Shown: positions 22,687 through 31,276, counted from the first letter of the stretch. The stretch is 45,858 nucleotides of DNA from Brevibacterium sp. p3-SID960 (GCF_025144725.1 NZ_JALXKS010000021.1:1-45858); one strand, 5' to 3'. Made by a program: numbers and translations. The notes: generated by a model from the letters alone, not told the origin.

Positions 22687-25457
22687 GATGACACTGATGA
22701 TACCGGTCCCGAGGCGGTGGTGTCGATGTCGACCTCGTCGAGGCCGTCGTCGTCGAGTTCGGCATCGGAGGCCACATCGAGTAGCTCGTCGAGCTGCTGG
22801 GCAACACGGATGTAGCCCAGGTGCGAGTACGCTTGCGGGTGGTTGCCCAGGTGCTGTTCGGCGATCGGCTCGTACTCCTCGGGGAACAGGCCGGTGGGCC
22901 CCATGAGGTTGTCGAGCCGCCGGAACAGGTCGCGGGCATCGGCGATCCGCCCGACCTTGATGAAGGCCTCGATGAGCCAGGTGGTGCAGATGTGGAAGCC
23001 GCCCTCGAGCCCGGGCAGCCCGTCATCGTAGTGGTAGCGGAACACCGTCGGCCCGACCCGCAGGTCGCGTTCGATCGCGTCGACGGTGGCGATGAACCGC
23101 TCATCGTCAGCCGGCAGCAGGCCGGAGAGCCCGACGAACAGGCAGGCCGCGTCGAGGTCGTCCTCGCCGTAGGCCACCGTGTAGGCGCCGACCTTCTCGT
23201 TCCAGCCGCGGGTGATGACGTCCTCGGCGATGGTTTCGCGCAGCCGCCGCCACGCCCCGGGCATCGTGCGGCCGAACCGCTCGGCGATCCGGATCGCGCG
23301 GTCGACGGTCACCCAGCACATCACCTTGGTGTACACGTTGTGCTTCGGGGCCCGGCGGGCCTCCCAGATGCCGTGGTCGGGTTCGTGCCAGCGGCGCTCA
23401 ACGGCGGTGACCATATCGCAGGTGAGCTTCCAGTTCTCCTCCGACAGCGTGCCGACGGCAGCGGTGAAGTCGTCGAGCAGCTCGGTGACCGGGCCGAACA
23501 CGTCGAGCTGCACCTGATGCTCAGCGGCGTTGCCCACCCGCACCGGCCGCGAGCCGGCATAGCCGGGCAGATGCTCCAGCACCGCCTCAGTCGTGAGTGC
23601 AGAGCCGTCGACGGCGTACAGCGGGTGGAGCTGCTCGGGCCCGACCGTCATCTCCAGGATCCCGGCCAGCCACGCCAGGAAGCCCTCCGCCTCGGCGGTG
23701 GAGCCCAGGCTCAGCAGGGTGCGCACGGTCATCGATCCGTCGCGCAGCCAGCAGTAGCGGTAGTCCCAGTTGCGGATGCCGCCGATCCCCTCAGGCAGGG
23801 AGGAGGTTGCGGCGGCAAGCACCCCGCCGGTGGGCATGTGGCACAGGGCGCGCAGAGTGATCGCCGAGCGGGTGACCTCGTCGGTCTTGAGTTCGGGCAG
23901 GGTGAGGCCGGTGACCCAGTTGCGCCAGTAGCCGGCCGCGCGCCGGCGCACGAAGGACTCTCCACCGGCGAGCAGGTAGTCGGTGTCGGCGAACGACCCG
24001 CCGCACACGAGCACCAGCACGAGTTTGGCGCGCTCCGGCGTGGTCGGCACGACGCGGGCGACGGCGGTGTCGGAGCCGTCTTCGCTGATGATGTCGAAGT
24101 CAACTCCCGGTGCGTGGAGCATCACCGGCTCCGAGGTGCCGAGCACCCGCACACCGTCGCCGACCTTCTCCAGCCGGATCGGGTATGAGCCGAAGTCCGG
24201 GCGCGGGGCGAAGCGGATCTCTGCCTCGGCGTCGCCGGTGAGCACGCGCACGAGCACGGTGTCGAGGCTGTCCTCGGGCACCGGGGCGAGGTAGTCGCGG
24301 GCGGTGAGCCCGGCCCACCGGGTCTCGACGATGGCGGTGTCGCGCTGGTAGCGCTGGGTCAGCGATTTCTGCTTGCGTCCGGCCGCGCCCGAGGCGGTGG
24401 CTGGGGCGACCGAGTAGTAGCCGGCGGCTGGTGAGCCGAGGATCTCGGAGAACAGGGAGGCCGAATGGGGCAGCGGGTGCGGCATCCAGCAGATCCGGCC
24501 GCCGGGGTCGATGAGCGCGGTCGACTGCCCGTTCGCGAGCATCGAATGCCGTTCGATCGGCACGGCGGTCTGGCCGAACAGCCAGGAGCGGCGCAGCTCG
24601 AAGATGCTCGAGAGCACGAGCGAGACGGTGTCGGGGTCGGCGAGCTGGAAGCTTGCGGCGGTGTCGACGCAGGGGCGGCCGGAGACGGCCTTGCGGCGAT
24701 CGAGCGGGGCGACCGTGATGCCCAGGTCGGTGCTCGTCAGGGTCTCCAGGGCCCGCTCATCGGAGGTGTCGTCGCCGATGTAGACGACCGCGGCCGCTCC
24801 GAGGCGTTCGCGCAGCCCATTCAGCGCCTCGCCCTTGGTGGATTCGACGACAGTGAGGTCGGCGACCTCCTTGCCGCGGACGACGGACACGGCGACGTGC
24901 CGGGCCATCTGCGCGATGCCGGCTTCGACGACGGCGCGGGCATCGGGGTCGAGGCCGCGCAGGTGCACGGCCACACCCGTGGGTTTGAGCTCGAACTGCG
25001 CCTCGGGCACCATCCGCGCCAGCGAGGCCACCGACTGCTGCAGCTCCTTCAACGCCGCCTTCGCCTCGGCGTCGAGGGCGTCGATGGCGTCGATGTCGGT
25101 CTCAGAGCCGTGGGAGCCGACGAGATGGACCTCACGCGGCAGCCGCGACATCGCTGCGAGGTCGCGCAGGGACCGGCCGGAGATGACCGCGGCGTTGGTG
25201 TCGGGCAGGGCGGCGAGCGCGCGCATGCTGATGAGGCTGATGGGCAGCGGGTAGGCGTGGGTGGGCTTGTCGACGATCGGGGCGATGGTGCCGTCGTAGT
25301 CGGTGGCGATGAGCAGCTTGGGGGTGCGGGCCAGGCGGACGATCTCTGCGAACAGCTCAGCGTCGAGAGTGCGGGCGGCCTCGGCGAGGTCGCCGAGCGG
25401 GCCCGAGGTGGGGGCTGCGGGATCCCAGGAGTCGAGCAGGTCGAGAGATGCGGTCAT
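22683..25457 (-). CDS. Trehalose-phosphatase / GH15 glucanohydrolase (trehalase-like) fusion
   Basis: A 924-residue fusion. Residues 45-260 are a HAD phosphatase of the OtsB type (ATDYDGTIAPIV, AVISGRSLRDL, YIGDDTSDERAL) that dephosphorylates trehalose 6-phosphate. From about 300 it is a GH15 (alpha/alpha)6 enzyme of the kind that includes actinobacterial trehalases and glucoamylases: SALIDPGGRICWMPHPLP at its head, GIGGIRNWDYRYCWLRDGSM, LPGYAGSRPVRVGNAAEHQ, and CLFVGLSGLLPADDERF near the end. The tail TTASGPVSSVSS is encoded by a copy of the dispersed motif. Joining a trehalose-forming phosphatase to a possible trehalase could channel trehalose 6-phosphate to glucose; whether the GH15 part acts on trehalose is not shown. 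The ATG has a GAGGA site. Confidence 0.87.
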   Translation of the reverse strand: MTASLDLLDSWDPAAPTSGPLGDLAEAARTLDAELFAEIVRLARTPKLLIATDYDGTIAPIVDKPTHAYPLPISLISMRALAALPDTNAAVISGRSLRDLAAMSRLPREVHLVGSHGSETDIDAIDALDAEAKAALKELQQSVASLARMVPEAQFELKPTGVAVHLRGLDPDARAVVEAGIAQMARHVAVSVVRGKEVADLTVVESTKGEALNGLRERLGAAAVVYIGDDTSDERALETLTSTDLGITVAPLDRRKAVSGRPCVDTAASFQLADPDTVSLVLSSIFELRRSWLFGQTAVPIERHSMLANGQSTALIDPGGRICWMPHPLPHSASLFSEILGSPAAGYYSVAPATASGAAGRKQKSLTQRYQRDTAIVETRWAGLTARDYLAPVPEDSLDTVLVRVLTGDAEAEIRFAPRPDFGSYPIRLEKVGDGVRVLGTSEPVMLHAPGVDFDIISEDGSDTAVARVVPTTPERAKLVLVLVCGGSFADTDYLLAGGESFVRRRAAGYWRNWVTGLTLPELKTDEVTRSAITLRALCHMPTGGVLAAATSSLPEGIGGIRNWDYRYCWLRDGSMTVRTLLSLGSTAEAEGFLAWLAGILEMTVGPEQLHPLYAVDGSALTTEAVLEHLPGYAGSRPVRVGNAAEHQVQLDVFGPVTELLDDFTAAVGTLSEENWKLTCDMVTAVERRWHEPDHGIWEARRAPKHNVYTKVMCWVTVDRAIRIAERFGRTMPGAWRRLRETIAEDVITRGWNEKVGAYTVAYGEDDLDAACLFVGLSGLLPADDERFIATVDAIERDLRVGPTVFRYHYDDGLPGLEGGFHICTTWLIEAFIKVGRIADARDLFRRLDNLMGPTGLFPEEYEPIAEQHLGNHPQAYSHLGYIRVAQQLDELLDVASDAELDDDGLDEVDIDTTASGPVSSVSS
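22697..22726 (-). promoter_or_regulatory. Putative erm leader promoter inside the trehalose gene
   Basis: On the minus strand, -35 TCGACA (22726-22721) and -10 TATCAT (22702-22697) are separated by 18 bp, each one mismatch from consensus. Transcription should begin near 22690, a few bases before the leader peptide ATG at 22686. It lies within the last codons of the upstream gene, in a copy of the dispersed CCCGAGGCGGTGG motif. Confidence 0.5.
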
Positions 25458-25560
25458 GGTGTCCTCGTGGTGCAGGTGGTGCGGCGCGCCCGGCGGGCAA
25501 AGCGCATTCAGTGTAGTGGCTTGCCCACGCCCAGGCGAACGGCCGCCTGCCGCCGGTGTC

Positions 25561-26040
25561 TCAGCGCCTGCCGAGCAGGTGGTCGGGGAAGCGGTCGCGT
25601 TCGTAGGTGACGGTGTCGTAGCCGTGTTCGACGGGCTGGCCGTGCTCGTCGAGGCCGACGAAGACGATCTTGTCGATCGAGAGGATGATCTCGCCGGTGA
25701 TGATGTTGCGGACCTGGCAGCGCATCGTCAGGGAGGTGCGCCCGAACTTCACCGCCACCAGCCCGATCTCGATGATGTCGCCCTGGGTGGCGGAGGCGAG
25801 GAAGTTGATCTCGGAGATGAACTTCGTCACGATCCGCTGGTTGCCCAGCTGGATCATCGCGTAGACGACGGCTTCGTCGTCGATCCAACGCAGCAGCGAG
25901 CCGCCGAACAGGGTGCCGTTGGCGTTGAGGTCTTCGGGCCGCACCCATTTGCGGGTGTGGAAGTTCATCGCCGGGCGGCCGGCCTTATCGCGGGCAGTCG
26001 CGTCGTCGGTGCCGGGCAGTGGGTTCGTCGCGTCGCTCAT
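25561..26040 (-). CDS. Hotdog-fold acyl-CoA thioesterase
   Basis: A single hotdog domain of 159 residues of the acyl-CoA hydrolase (ACOT/YciA-like) group: DLNANGTLFGGSLLRWIDDEAVVYA contains the central helix with its conserved Gly-Gly and Asp, followed by ISEINFLASATQGDIIEIGL and LSIDKIVFVGLDEHGQPV. It should cleave acyl-CoA thioesters; chain-length preference is not evident. A TAGACT hexamer (26052-26047) ends seven bases before the ATG with no ribosome binding site, so the transcript is probably leaderless. It is 9 bp from the next gene on the same strand, but each gene has its own -10 element. Confidence 0.87.
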   Translation of the reverse strand: MSDATNPLPGTDDATARDKAGRPAMNFHTRKWVRPEDLNANGTLFGGSLLRWIDDEAVVYAMIQLGNQRIVTKFISEINFLASATQGDIIEIGLVAVKFGRTSLTMRCQVRNIITGEIILSIDKIVFVGLDEHGQPVEHGYDTVTYERDRFPDHLLGRR

Positions 26041-26049
26041 GTGCCCAGT

Positions 26050-26748
26050 CTAGGCATCGGGGTTCGCGGCGGGGTCGGTGGCCGGTCCCGAGGCGGTGGT
26101 GCGGCGGGCCTGTGAGCGGCGGGAGTAGCCGCCGAGCATGTAGAGCACGCCGGAGGCGAGCATGGCGGCGCCGGTGAAGCCGATGACGGTCAGTGCTCCC
26201 ATATCGTCGCCGAAGGCGATGATGATGCCGATGAGGGCGTGGATGCCGCCGACGATGAGGAAGTCCGAGGAGCTCGGCAGGCTGCGCACCATTGACCACA
26301 GCCAGAGTTCGCAGGCGGCGTGCAGCAGCGCCCACACTGCGACGGCGGCGCGCAGCTGGCCGGGCTGTTCGGCGAGGAAGAGGAAGATGATCGCCGGGAT
26401 GACGATGACCGCCTGGCCGAGCACAGGTGTGCGGGCGGAGGTGGTGACGGCGCGGGCGAAGCCGAGGATGAGCAGACCCTGGACGACGAGATAGGTGATG
26501 AGCAGGTAGTCGGCGGTGTCGACGCGCAGGGCGAGCTGGGCGGGGCCGCCGATCTGCTCACGCGGGAAGAACACGGTGACGATGCCGAAGAGAAACGCTG
26601 CGGCGCCGCGGGCGAACATCCACGTGCCGCGGGCGGACTGCCCGGCGCGGATCTCAGCGGGGCTGGCTGCCTCGTCTGCGCTGTGCGCCTCATCTGCGCT
26701 GGGCGCCTCGTCCGGCTCTGGTGCTCCTGCGGGGGTATCAGACATCAC
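26050..26748 (-). CDS. Multi-spanning membrane protein (HdeD/DUF308-like)
   Basis: A 232-residue protein with an acidic, repetitive N-terminus (DEAPSADEAHSADEAASPAE) and six to seven hydrophobic helices between about 45 and 210 (for example AAAFLFGIVTVFFP, YLLITYLVVQGLLILGFARA, IVGGIHALIGIIIAFG). Arrangement and size resemble HdeD/DUF308 acid-resistance-type membrane proteins; function is unproven. The C-terminal RRTTASGPATDPAANPDA is encoded by a copy of the dispersed motif that is identical over 20 bp to the one ending the trehalose gene. A TACACT hexamer ends seven bases before the GTG at 26748, favouring a leaderless GTG start over the adjacent ATG. Confidence 0.7.
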   Translation of the reverse strand: MMSDTPAGAPEPDEAPSADEAHSADEAASPAEIRAGQSARGTWMFARGAAAFLFGIVTVFFPREQIGGPAQLALRVDTADYLLITYLVVQGLLILGFARAVTTSARTPVLGQAVIVIPAIIFLFLAEQPGQLRAAVAVWALLHAACELWLWSMVRSLPSSSDFLIVGGIHALIGIIIAFGDDMGALTVIGFTGAAMLASGVLYMLGGYSRRSQARRTTASGPATDPAANPDA

Positions 26749-26859
26749 CGCCCAAGTGTAGCGGCAGGCCCAGGCGGTGCGGGTGCCAGCGTCGACGGGC
26801 TTGACCCCGCCGATAAATCCATACTTTCAATAATTCCGTATTTCTTATATAACTGGAGC

Positions 26860-27426
26860 ATGACCGATTCTGCTCCCGATGCACTGCGTGAGCGGCTCAA
26901 CGCGCTCGAAGAGCGCATCGCTGTCCTCGAAGCACGCCAGCCCAGCGTTGCCGCCGACCCAGCATCCGGTGACCCCATTGCACCGCACGGATCTGAGGCG
27001 AAGCCGGCGGTGGATCCGGCGCGCAGCACGCTGTGGGCGCTCGAGGGTCTCGAACAGGCCACGGGCGGGGCCGGCGGAATCGTGTTCGCCGGTGATCTGC
27101 CGCAGACCCCGGCCGGTCCGGTGTCGTGGCAGTACGGGCGGCCGGCCAGCTACATCGACGACCTCGACTTCACCACCGCGGCCACCACGCTCGACGCCCT
27201 CGGCCACCCGGTGCGGCTGGGACTGCTGCAGGAGATCTACCGCGGCACCACTTCGGTCACGGGCCTGTCCGAACTCGGCGTCTTCGGCTCGACCGGCCAG
27301 ATCTACCACCACCTCCAGCAGCTGGCGAGCGCCGGCTGGCTCGAATCACCGCAGCGCGGGCAGTGGCGCATACCCGTCGAGCGCGTCATCCCGGTTCTCA
27401 CGATCATCATGGCCGCGGTCGGCTGA
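26860..27426 (+). CDS. ArsR-like winged-helix transcriptional regulator
   Basis: A 188-residue protein. Residues 5-25 are a short coiled coil (LRERLNALEERIAVLEAR), then a linker, then from about 100 a winged helix: TLDALGHPVRLGLLQEIYRG, LSELGVFGSTGQIYHHLQQL (recognition helix) and ASAGWLESPQRGQWRIPVE (wing). This is the ArsR/HTH_20 pattern without metal-site cysteines. The start is placed by an AT-rich promoter: TATAAC at 26848-26853 ends seven bases before the ATG at 26860, with TTTCAA 17 bp further up. It probably controls the serine hydrolase and membrane gene that follow 53 bp downstream. Confidence 0.8.
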   Translation: MTDSAPDALRERLNALEERIAVLEARQPSVAADPASGDPIAPHGSEAKPAVDPARSTLWALEGLEQATGGAGGIVFAGDLPQTPAGPVSWQYGRPASYIDDLDFTTAATTLDALGHPVRLGLLQEIYRGTTSVTGLSELGVFGSTGQIYHHLQQLASAGWLESPQRGQWRIPVERVIPVLTIIMAAVG

Positions 27427-27479
27427 GCCGCCCTGCCACCGACTCACCGTTCTCCGTCAGCTACGAACAGGACACACGC

Positions 27480-28610
27480 ATGGCACGCCGCACCCCGCCC
27501 ACCGCGCACCCGAACACCGCCCGCACGCCGCGGCGCTGGCTGTGGCCCGGCGCAGCCGCACTCGCCGCGGCGCTGCTGCTCACGGGCCTGTCCCCGCTGT
27601 TTCCGCGCCTCGGCGGCAGCACCGGGGACGCAGAGCTCGGTGAGGAGATCATCGAGATCCTCGGCTCCCATCAGCGCCATCATGTGGCGATCGCCCGGCT
27701 GAGCGCAGACGGCGGTGGGCCGCGGTTCGCCGGCTTCGGCGCCGATGAGAACACCGAGTTCGAGATCGGCTCGGTGACGAAGACCTTCACCGGCGTGCTG
27801 CTCGGCCAGGCGATCGAGAAGGAGGAGGTGACCCTCGACACGACGCTCGGCGACATCTTCGGCGACGAGGCCGGCGGGGCAGCTGAGATCACGCTCATGC
27901 AGCTGACGACCCACACCTCGGGACTGCCGCGCCAGGAGCCCAGCGGACCGCTCACACCCCTCATCGCCCAGGTGCTGCACACCGACCCGTACCAAACCTC
28001 CGAAAGCGAACTTCTCGCCGGGCTGGAGTCGCTCGACGCGCCCAAGCCGGTCGATCCGGATGCCGGCGATGGCGAATACTCGAACTACGGAGTCGCGCTG
28101 CTGGGGCTCGCCCTGGCCGAGGCGGCCGGCACGGATTACCCCACCCTGCTGCAGGAGCGGATCTTCGAGCCGCTGGGCATGTACGACAGCTATCTGCCGG
28201 TCACTCGCGACGGCTTAGCCGCCGATGCTCCGCACGGCTACGCTGCCGGCGGCGTCCCCGCCTCACCGTGGACGATGAACGCCAACGCACCGGCCGGCGG
28301 GATCCGTTCGACTGCGGCCGATATGACCCGCTACGTGCAGGCGGTGATGACCGGTGAGCTGGCCGGCGCGGAGCAGGCCACGACCCGACATGCGCTGCTG
28401 CGCGAGGGTCAGGAGATCGGCTTCAACTGGATGCTGCGGGTTCCGGATGCCGGTGAGAAGCACGTGATACTGCACAACGGCGGCACCGGCGGCTTCAGCT
28501 CGATCGTCGGCTTCACCCCTGAGGGCGAGGCTCTCATCGTGCTCTCGGACACGAGTCGCTCGGTCGACGATGCACTCGACGTCCTCATCGACGGAAAGGA
28601 GCAGTCATGA
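27480..28610 (+). CDS. Beta-lactamase-family serine hydrolase, secreted or membrane-anchored
   Basis: A 376-residue serine hydrolase of the class C beta-lactamase/DD-peptidase/EstB fold. The basic N-terminus and hydrophobic stretch (WLWPGAAALAAALLLTGLSP) form a signal anchor or uncleaved signal. Active-site motifs are SVTK (Ser98, Lys101), YSN (Tyr200), and HNGGTGG near residue 330 in place of KTG. The His in the third motif is more common in esterase/peptidase relatives than in true beta-lactamases, so antibiotic hydrolysis should not be assumed. Its stop overlaps the next gene (ATGA). The upstream ArsR-like gene is a plausible regulator. Confidence 0.87.
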   Translation: MARRTPPTAHPNTARTPRRWLWPGAAALAAALLLTGLSPLFPRLGGSTGDAELGEEIIEILGSHQRHHVAIARLSADGGGPRFAGFGADENTEFEIGSVTKTFTGVLLGQAIEKEEVTLDTTLGDIFGDEAGGAAEITLMQLTTHTSGLPRQEPSGPLTPLIAQVLHTDPYQTSESELLAGLESLDAPKPVDPDAGDGEYSNYGVALLGLALAEAAGTDYPTLLQERIFEPLGMYDSYLPVTRDGLAADAPHGYAAGGVPASPWTMNANAPAGGIRSTAADMTRYVQAVMTGELAGAEQATTRHALLREGQEIGFNWMLRVPDAGEKHVILHNGGTGGFSSIVGFTPEGEALIVLSDTSRSVDDALDVLIDGKEQS

Positions 28611-29005
28611 GCACGATCTTCGCGATCTTCTTCCTCGCATTCATCCTCGCCTGCGCCGGGCAGGCCGTCTGGCGCGTCATCCGCGCGCGCCACGCAGTGG
28701 CAGAAGGCGGCCAGGATGTCCCCGTCTCGCGGATGGGGCTGTTCGTCGGCATCATCGCTGCCGTCACAGTGTTCATCATGCAGTGGATGCTCGTGAGCCT
28801 GCCCAGCTGGGCGTATCTCATCTGGGTGCCGGCAGCACTGGCCGTCGTCTTCGCCGCCTTCGAGGCCGCACGCCTCGGCCCGCAGCTGCCATGGCTGCGT
28901 CCCGGGCGCGCTCGCTCGGACCTCGTCGCGGCCGGCGGTGAGGCGATCTTCTCCGTCCTCGTCATCGCAGCCGCGGTCGCCTCTGTCGTCCTGGCGCTGC
29001 GGTGA
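28607..29005 (+). CDS. Small integral membrane protein cotranscribed with the serine hydrolase
   Basis: A 132-residue protein with four hydrophobic segments (FAIFFLAFILACAGQAVW, GLFVGIIAAVTVFIMQWMLV, AYLIWVPAALAVVFAAFE, AIFSVLVIAAAVASVVLAL) and Arg-rich loops. It starts inside the stop codon of the serine hydrolase gene, so it is translationally coupled and probably its partner. No family recognised. Confidence 0.7.
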   Translation: MSTIFAIFFLAFILACAGQAVWRVIRARHAVAEGGQDVPVSRMGLFVGIIAAVTVFIMQWMLVSLPSWAYLIWVPAALAVVFAAFEAARLGPQLPWLRPGRARSDLVAAGGEAIFSVLVIAAAVASVVLALR

Positions 29006-29009
29006 GACC

Positions 29010-29429
29010 TCAGGCGTCTCCGGTCATGCTGATGGTCAGCTCATCGCCTGACTGCGTGATCTTCGCGGCGGCTAAGCCGCTTTCGGCTGGGCCGGAGAGC
29101 GGTTCTCCTGTCTTCGGGTCGAACCGGGAGCTGTGACAGGGGCAGATGATCTCCTCCTCCGTCACCGTCTGCACCAGGCAGCCCTGGTGCGGGCAGATCG
29201 CGTTGAACGCGTGGAAGTCCCCCTCGGCCGGCTGGGCGACGACATACCGGTCGTCGACGACGACACCTGAGCCGACCGGCACCTCGGCCGCGGCCACGGT
29301 CGAGGGCTCGACGATGTCGTCGTCGGCGCTCGAGCAGCCTGACAGCGCTGCAGTGCCGCCGATGCTGGCGGCACCGCCGGCCAGGGCTGACAGCCGCACC
29401 ATACGCCTGCGGCTCATCTCGTTGCTCAT
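29010..29429 (-). CDS. Rieske [2Fe-2S] lipoprotein with Tat-like signal
   Basis: A 139-residue protein. The N-terminus has SRRRMVRLSALAGG (twin-arginine-like) followed by the lipobox ALSGC (near residue 32), so it is probably folded with its cluster, exported by Tat and lipid-anchored. The Rieske motifs are complete: CPHQGC and CPCHSS, with FDPKTGEPLSGPA after them. This is the small free-standing type often annotated Rieske (2Fe-2S) protein rather than the bc1 QcrA subunit. It is last in the phosphotransferase-YetF-Rieske operon, overlapping YetF by ATGA. Its GLAAAK is encoded with the GGC-TTA-GCC motif. Confidence 0.9.
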   Translation of the reverse strand: MSNEMSRRRMVRLSALAGGAASIGGTAALSGCSSADDDIVEPSTVAAAEVPVGSGVVVDDRYVVAQPAEGDFHAFNAICPHQGCLVQTVTEEEIICPCHSSRFDPKTGEPLSGPAESGLAAAKITQSGDELTISMTGDA

Positions 29430-30097
29430 GCGTTCTCTTCTCCTGTCCTGCTCTCCCCTCGCGGGGTCACGGTGTCCTCGATGACGAACCTGCCGCTGCC
29501 GCCGGGGCTCGTCCAGTTCCCGCGCAGCGCATCGGCTTCGTCGACGCCCTGCATCATCGTGCGGTCGACCGGCGTGCCGACGGGGATGACGCTCAGAGTC
29601 CCGCTCGGCTCCAGGATGACACACTGGGCGTCCTGCAGCCGTCCCAGCCCCGCCCTGCGCAGGGCGATCTGCACATCATCGGCGGTGACGTGCACGCGCC
29701 GCATCACCCGGGTGAGCATCGCGCCGTGGGCAACGATGAGGATCGGCTGGTTGTTCAGCGCCCGGTGCATCGGCAGGGAACTGCGCAGCGCCCCGAACAG
29801 CGCCTCCAAGCACATGAGGGTGACGAGCCCGATCGCACCGGCCGAGACCGTCGGCGGGTGGCCGATGATGACCCGGCCGGCGACCGCGCCGACCATGATG
29901 GCGACCACAGCGTCGAAGCTCGTGATGCCGGAGAGGACGCGGGCACCGAAGATCCGCAGCAGGACGACGAAGACGGCGTAGATGAGGATCGCGGAGACGA
30001 TGACGACGGGGATCCGCCACAGTTCGATGCCGAGCGTCTCGAACAGCGCTGCCTGCCAGCCCTGCGGCGGAGCCAGCGACACGACAGCAGGGGTCAT
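29426..30097 (-). CDS. DUF421 (YetF-like) membrane protein
   Basis: A 223-residue protein with three N-terminal membrane helices (PVVIVSAILIYAVFVVLLRI, then DAVVAIMVGAVAGRVI, then AIGLVTLMCLEALFGAL) and a cytoplasmic C-terminal domain with the YetF pattern LNNQPILIVAHGAMLTRVMR and the later ILEPSGTLSVIP. The FGARVLSGITSFDAVVAI segment is the DUF421 hallmark. Function in other bacteria is poorly known. It overlaps the phosphotransferase gene upstream and the Rieske gene downstream, each by ATGA. Confidence 0.88.
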   Translation of the reverse strand: MTPAVVSLAPPQGWQAALFETLGIELWRIPVVIVSAILIYAVFVVLLRIFGARVLSGITSFDAVVAIMVGAVAGRVIIGHPPTVSAGAIGLVTLMCLEALFGALRSSLPMHRALNNQPILIVAHGAMLTRVMRRVHVTADDVQIALRRAGLGRLQDAQCVILEPSGTLSVIPVGTPVDRTMMQGVDEADALRGNWTSPGGSGRFVIEDTVTPRGESRTGEENA

Positions 30098-31206
30098 CGA
30101 AGCACCTCACGCAGCACCGGCCAGGTGCGCTTCATCCGCTCCCGCCCGTAGGCGGCGCGCGGATCATCGGGCCGGGCGGTGAGTGTGCGGGAGGTCCAGA
30201 TGCAGGCATTGAGGCACAGCCGGGTGAACGCGGCGTGCTCGATGAGGCCGAGCTCGGTGTCCGTCAGCTCGGCGGGCGTGCCGGCGGCAGCGGTCTGATA
30301 GGCGGCCACGACCTGGCGCAGCGCTGTCAGCGGCCGGTCCGTGCCGAGCATCGTATAGGCCGCCGCGATCGCCAGCTCGGCCACGCGCGGGGCAGTGCGC
30401 GCATCGCCGAAGTCGATGATCCCGCTGATCTGTCCGTCGGCGACGAGCAGATTGAAGTCATTGAGGTCCTGGTGGACGACCTGCCTCTCAAGCCCGTCCA
30501 GCTGCGGGACGATGTCGGCCTCGAAGCGCTGCGCGGCCGCCCGGGCGAGGGCGAGGTCGCCGGAGAGCTGGCCGCTGAGCTCGGCCGCAACCTGGCCGGC
30601 GGCTTCGAGGCTGGCGATGCGCTGGCAGGCGAAGAGGACGTTGGCACCGGTGGTCTCGAACGACCAGGGGTGCACCATGGGGCCGGGTTCCCCGGTCATG
30701 CCCGCCAGTGCGTTGACCACCTCGGCGGCCGTCCGGCCCACCTGGGCGGGGTAGTCCTCGGGCAGGTGCGCGCCAGCAGCCACCCGGCCGGGCAGGTACT
30801 CCTGGATGCGCATGAGCGCCGGCTGCGTCCCCGCAGGGACGTCGACGCTGGCGACGAAAGGCCGGTGCTCTTCCCCCGACCGGGTGAGACCCGCCTCGGC
30901 GACCCCCGTCGCGGCGACCCCCGCCTCGGCGGCGGCGTCCGTCCGGGCAGGCACCTGGCCGGCGACCGGCAGGCCGGCCCGGGCAGCGGTCTCCTGCACG
31001 CGGGTGATCCAGTCGATGTGGCCTGGGCCCATCGTGCGGGTGGGGTATTCGGCCTTGAGCACGTAGTCGCGGCCGGCGGCGTGCAGGCGGACATTGATGG
31101 CGATCTCACCGGGCAGGAACTCGCCGACCTCGGCGTCGATGCCGAAGTGGGTGCGGCAGATCTCGGTGAGCTCTGCGGCGGTGAGCGCGTGCAGCGGCCG
31201 GTTCAT
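30094..31206 (-). CDS. Aminoglycoside-phosphotransferase-fold kinase (hydroxylysine-kinase-like)
   Basis: A 370-residue APH/choline-kinase-fold enzyme. The catalytic loop is HQDLNDFNLLV (HxDxxxxN) and the metal motif IDFGDA; the N-lobe has EIAINVRLHAAGRDYVLKAE with the ATP lysine. A roughly 35-residue Ala/Gly/Thr-rich insertion (about 95-130) interrupts the N-lobe. It diverges across 70 bp from an AGXT2L-type phospholyase; the mammalian partner of that enzyme is the APH-fold hydroxylysine kinase (AGPHD1), and the two are fused in some bacteria. A small amino alcohol or hydroxy-amino acid is thus a likelier substrate than an aminoglycoside. TACCCT ends seven bases before the ATG at 31206 (leaderless start). 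Confidence 0.82.
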   Translation of the reverse strand: MNRPLHALTAAELTEICRTHFGIDAEVGEFLPGEIAINVRLHAAGRDYVLKAEYPTRTMGPGHIDWITRVQETAARAGLPVAGQVPARTDAAAEAGVAATGVAEAGLTRSGEEHRPFVASVDVPAGTQPALMRIQEYLPGRVAAGAHLPEDYPAQVGRTAAEVVNALAGMTGEPGPMVHPWSFETTGANVLFACQRIASLEAAGQVAAELSGQLSGDLALARAAAQRFEADIVPQLDGLERQVVHQDLNDFNLLVADGQISGIIDFGDARTAPRVAELAIAAAYTMLGTDRPLTALRQVVAAYQTAAAGTPAELTDTELGLIEHAAFTRLCLNACIWTSRTLTARPDDPRAAYGRERMKRTWPVLREVLR

Positions 31207-31276
31207 ATGTTCAGGGTATCTGTTCGGACCGGCGGAATCTGTACCGTTCGGGCTGAGGATGTGGGACGCTGGGGCC

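Noticed and set aside
27480..28610. True beta-lactamase resistance gene
   Set aside because: SxxK and YxN motifs fit, but the third motif is HNGG rather than KTG and the family is dominated by esterases and peptidases, so it is called only a serine hydrolase.
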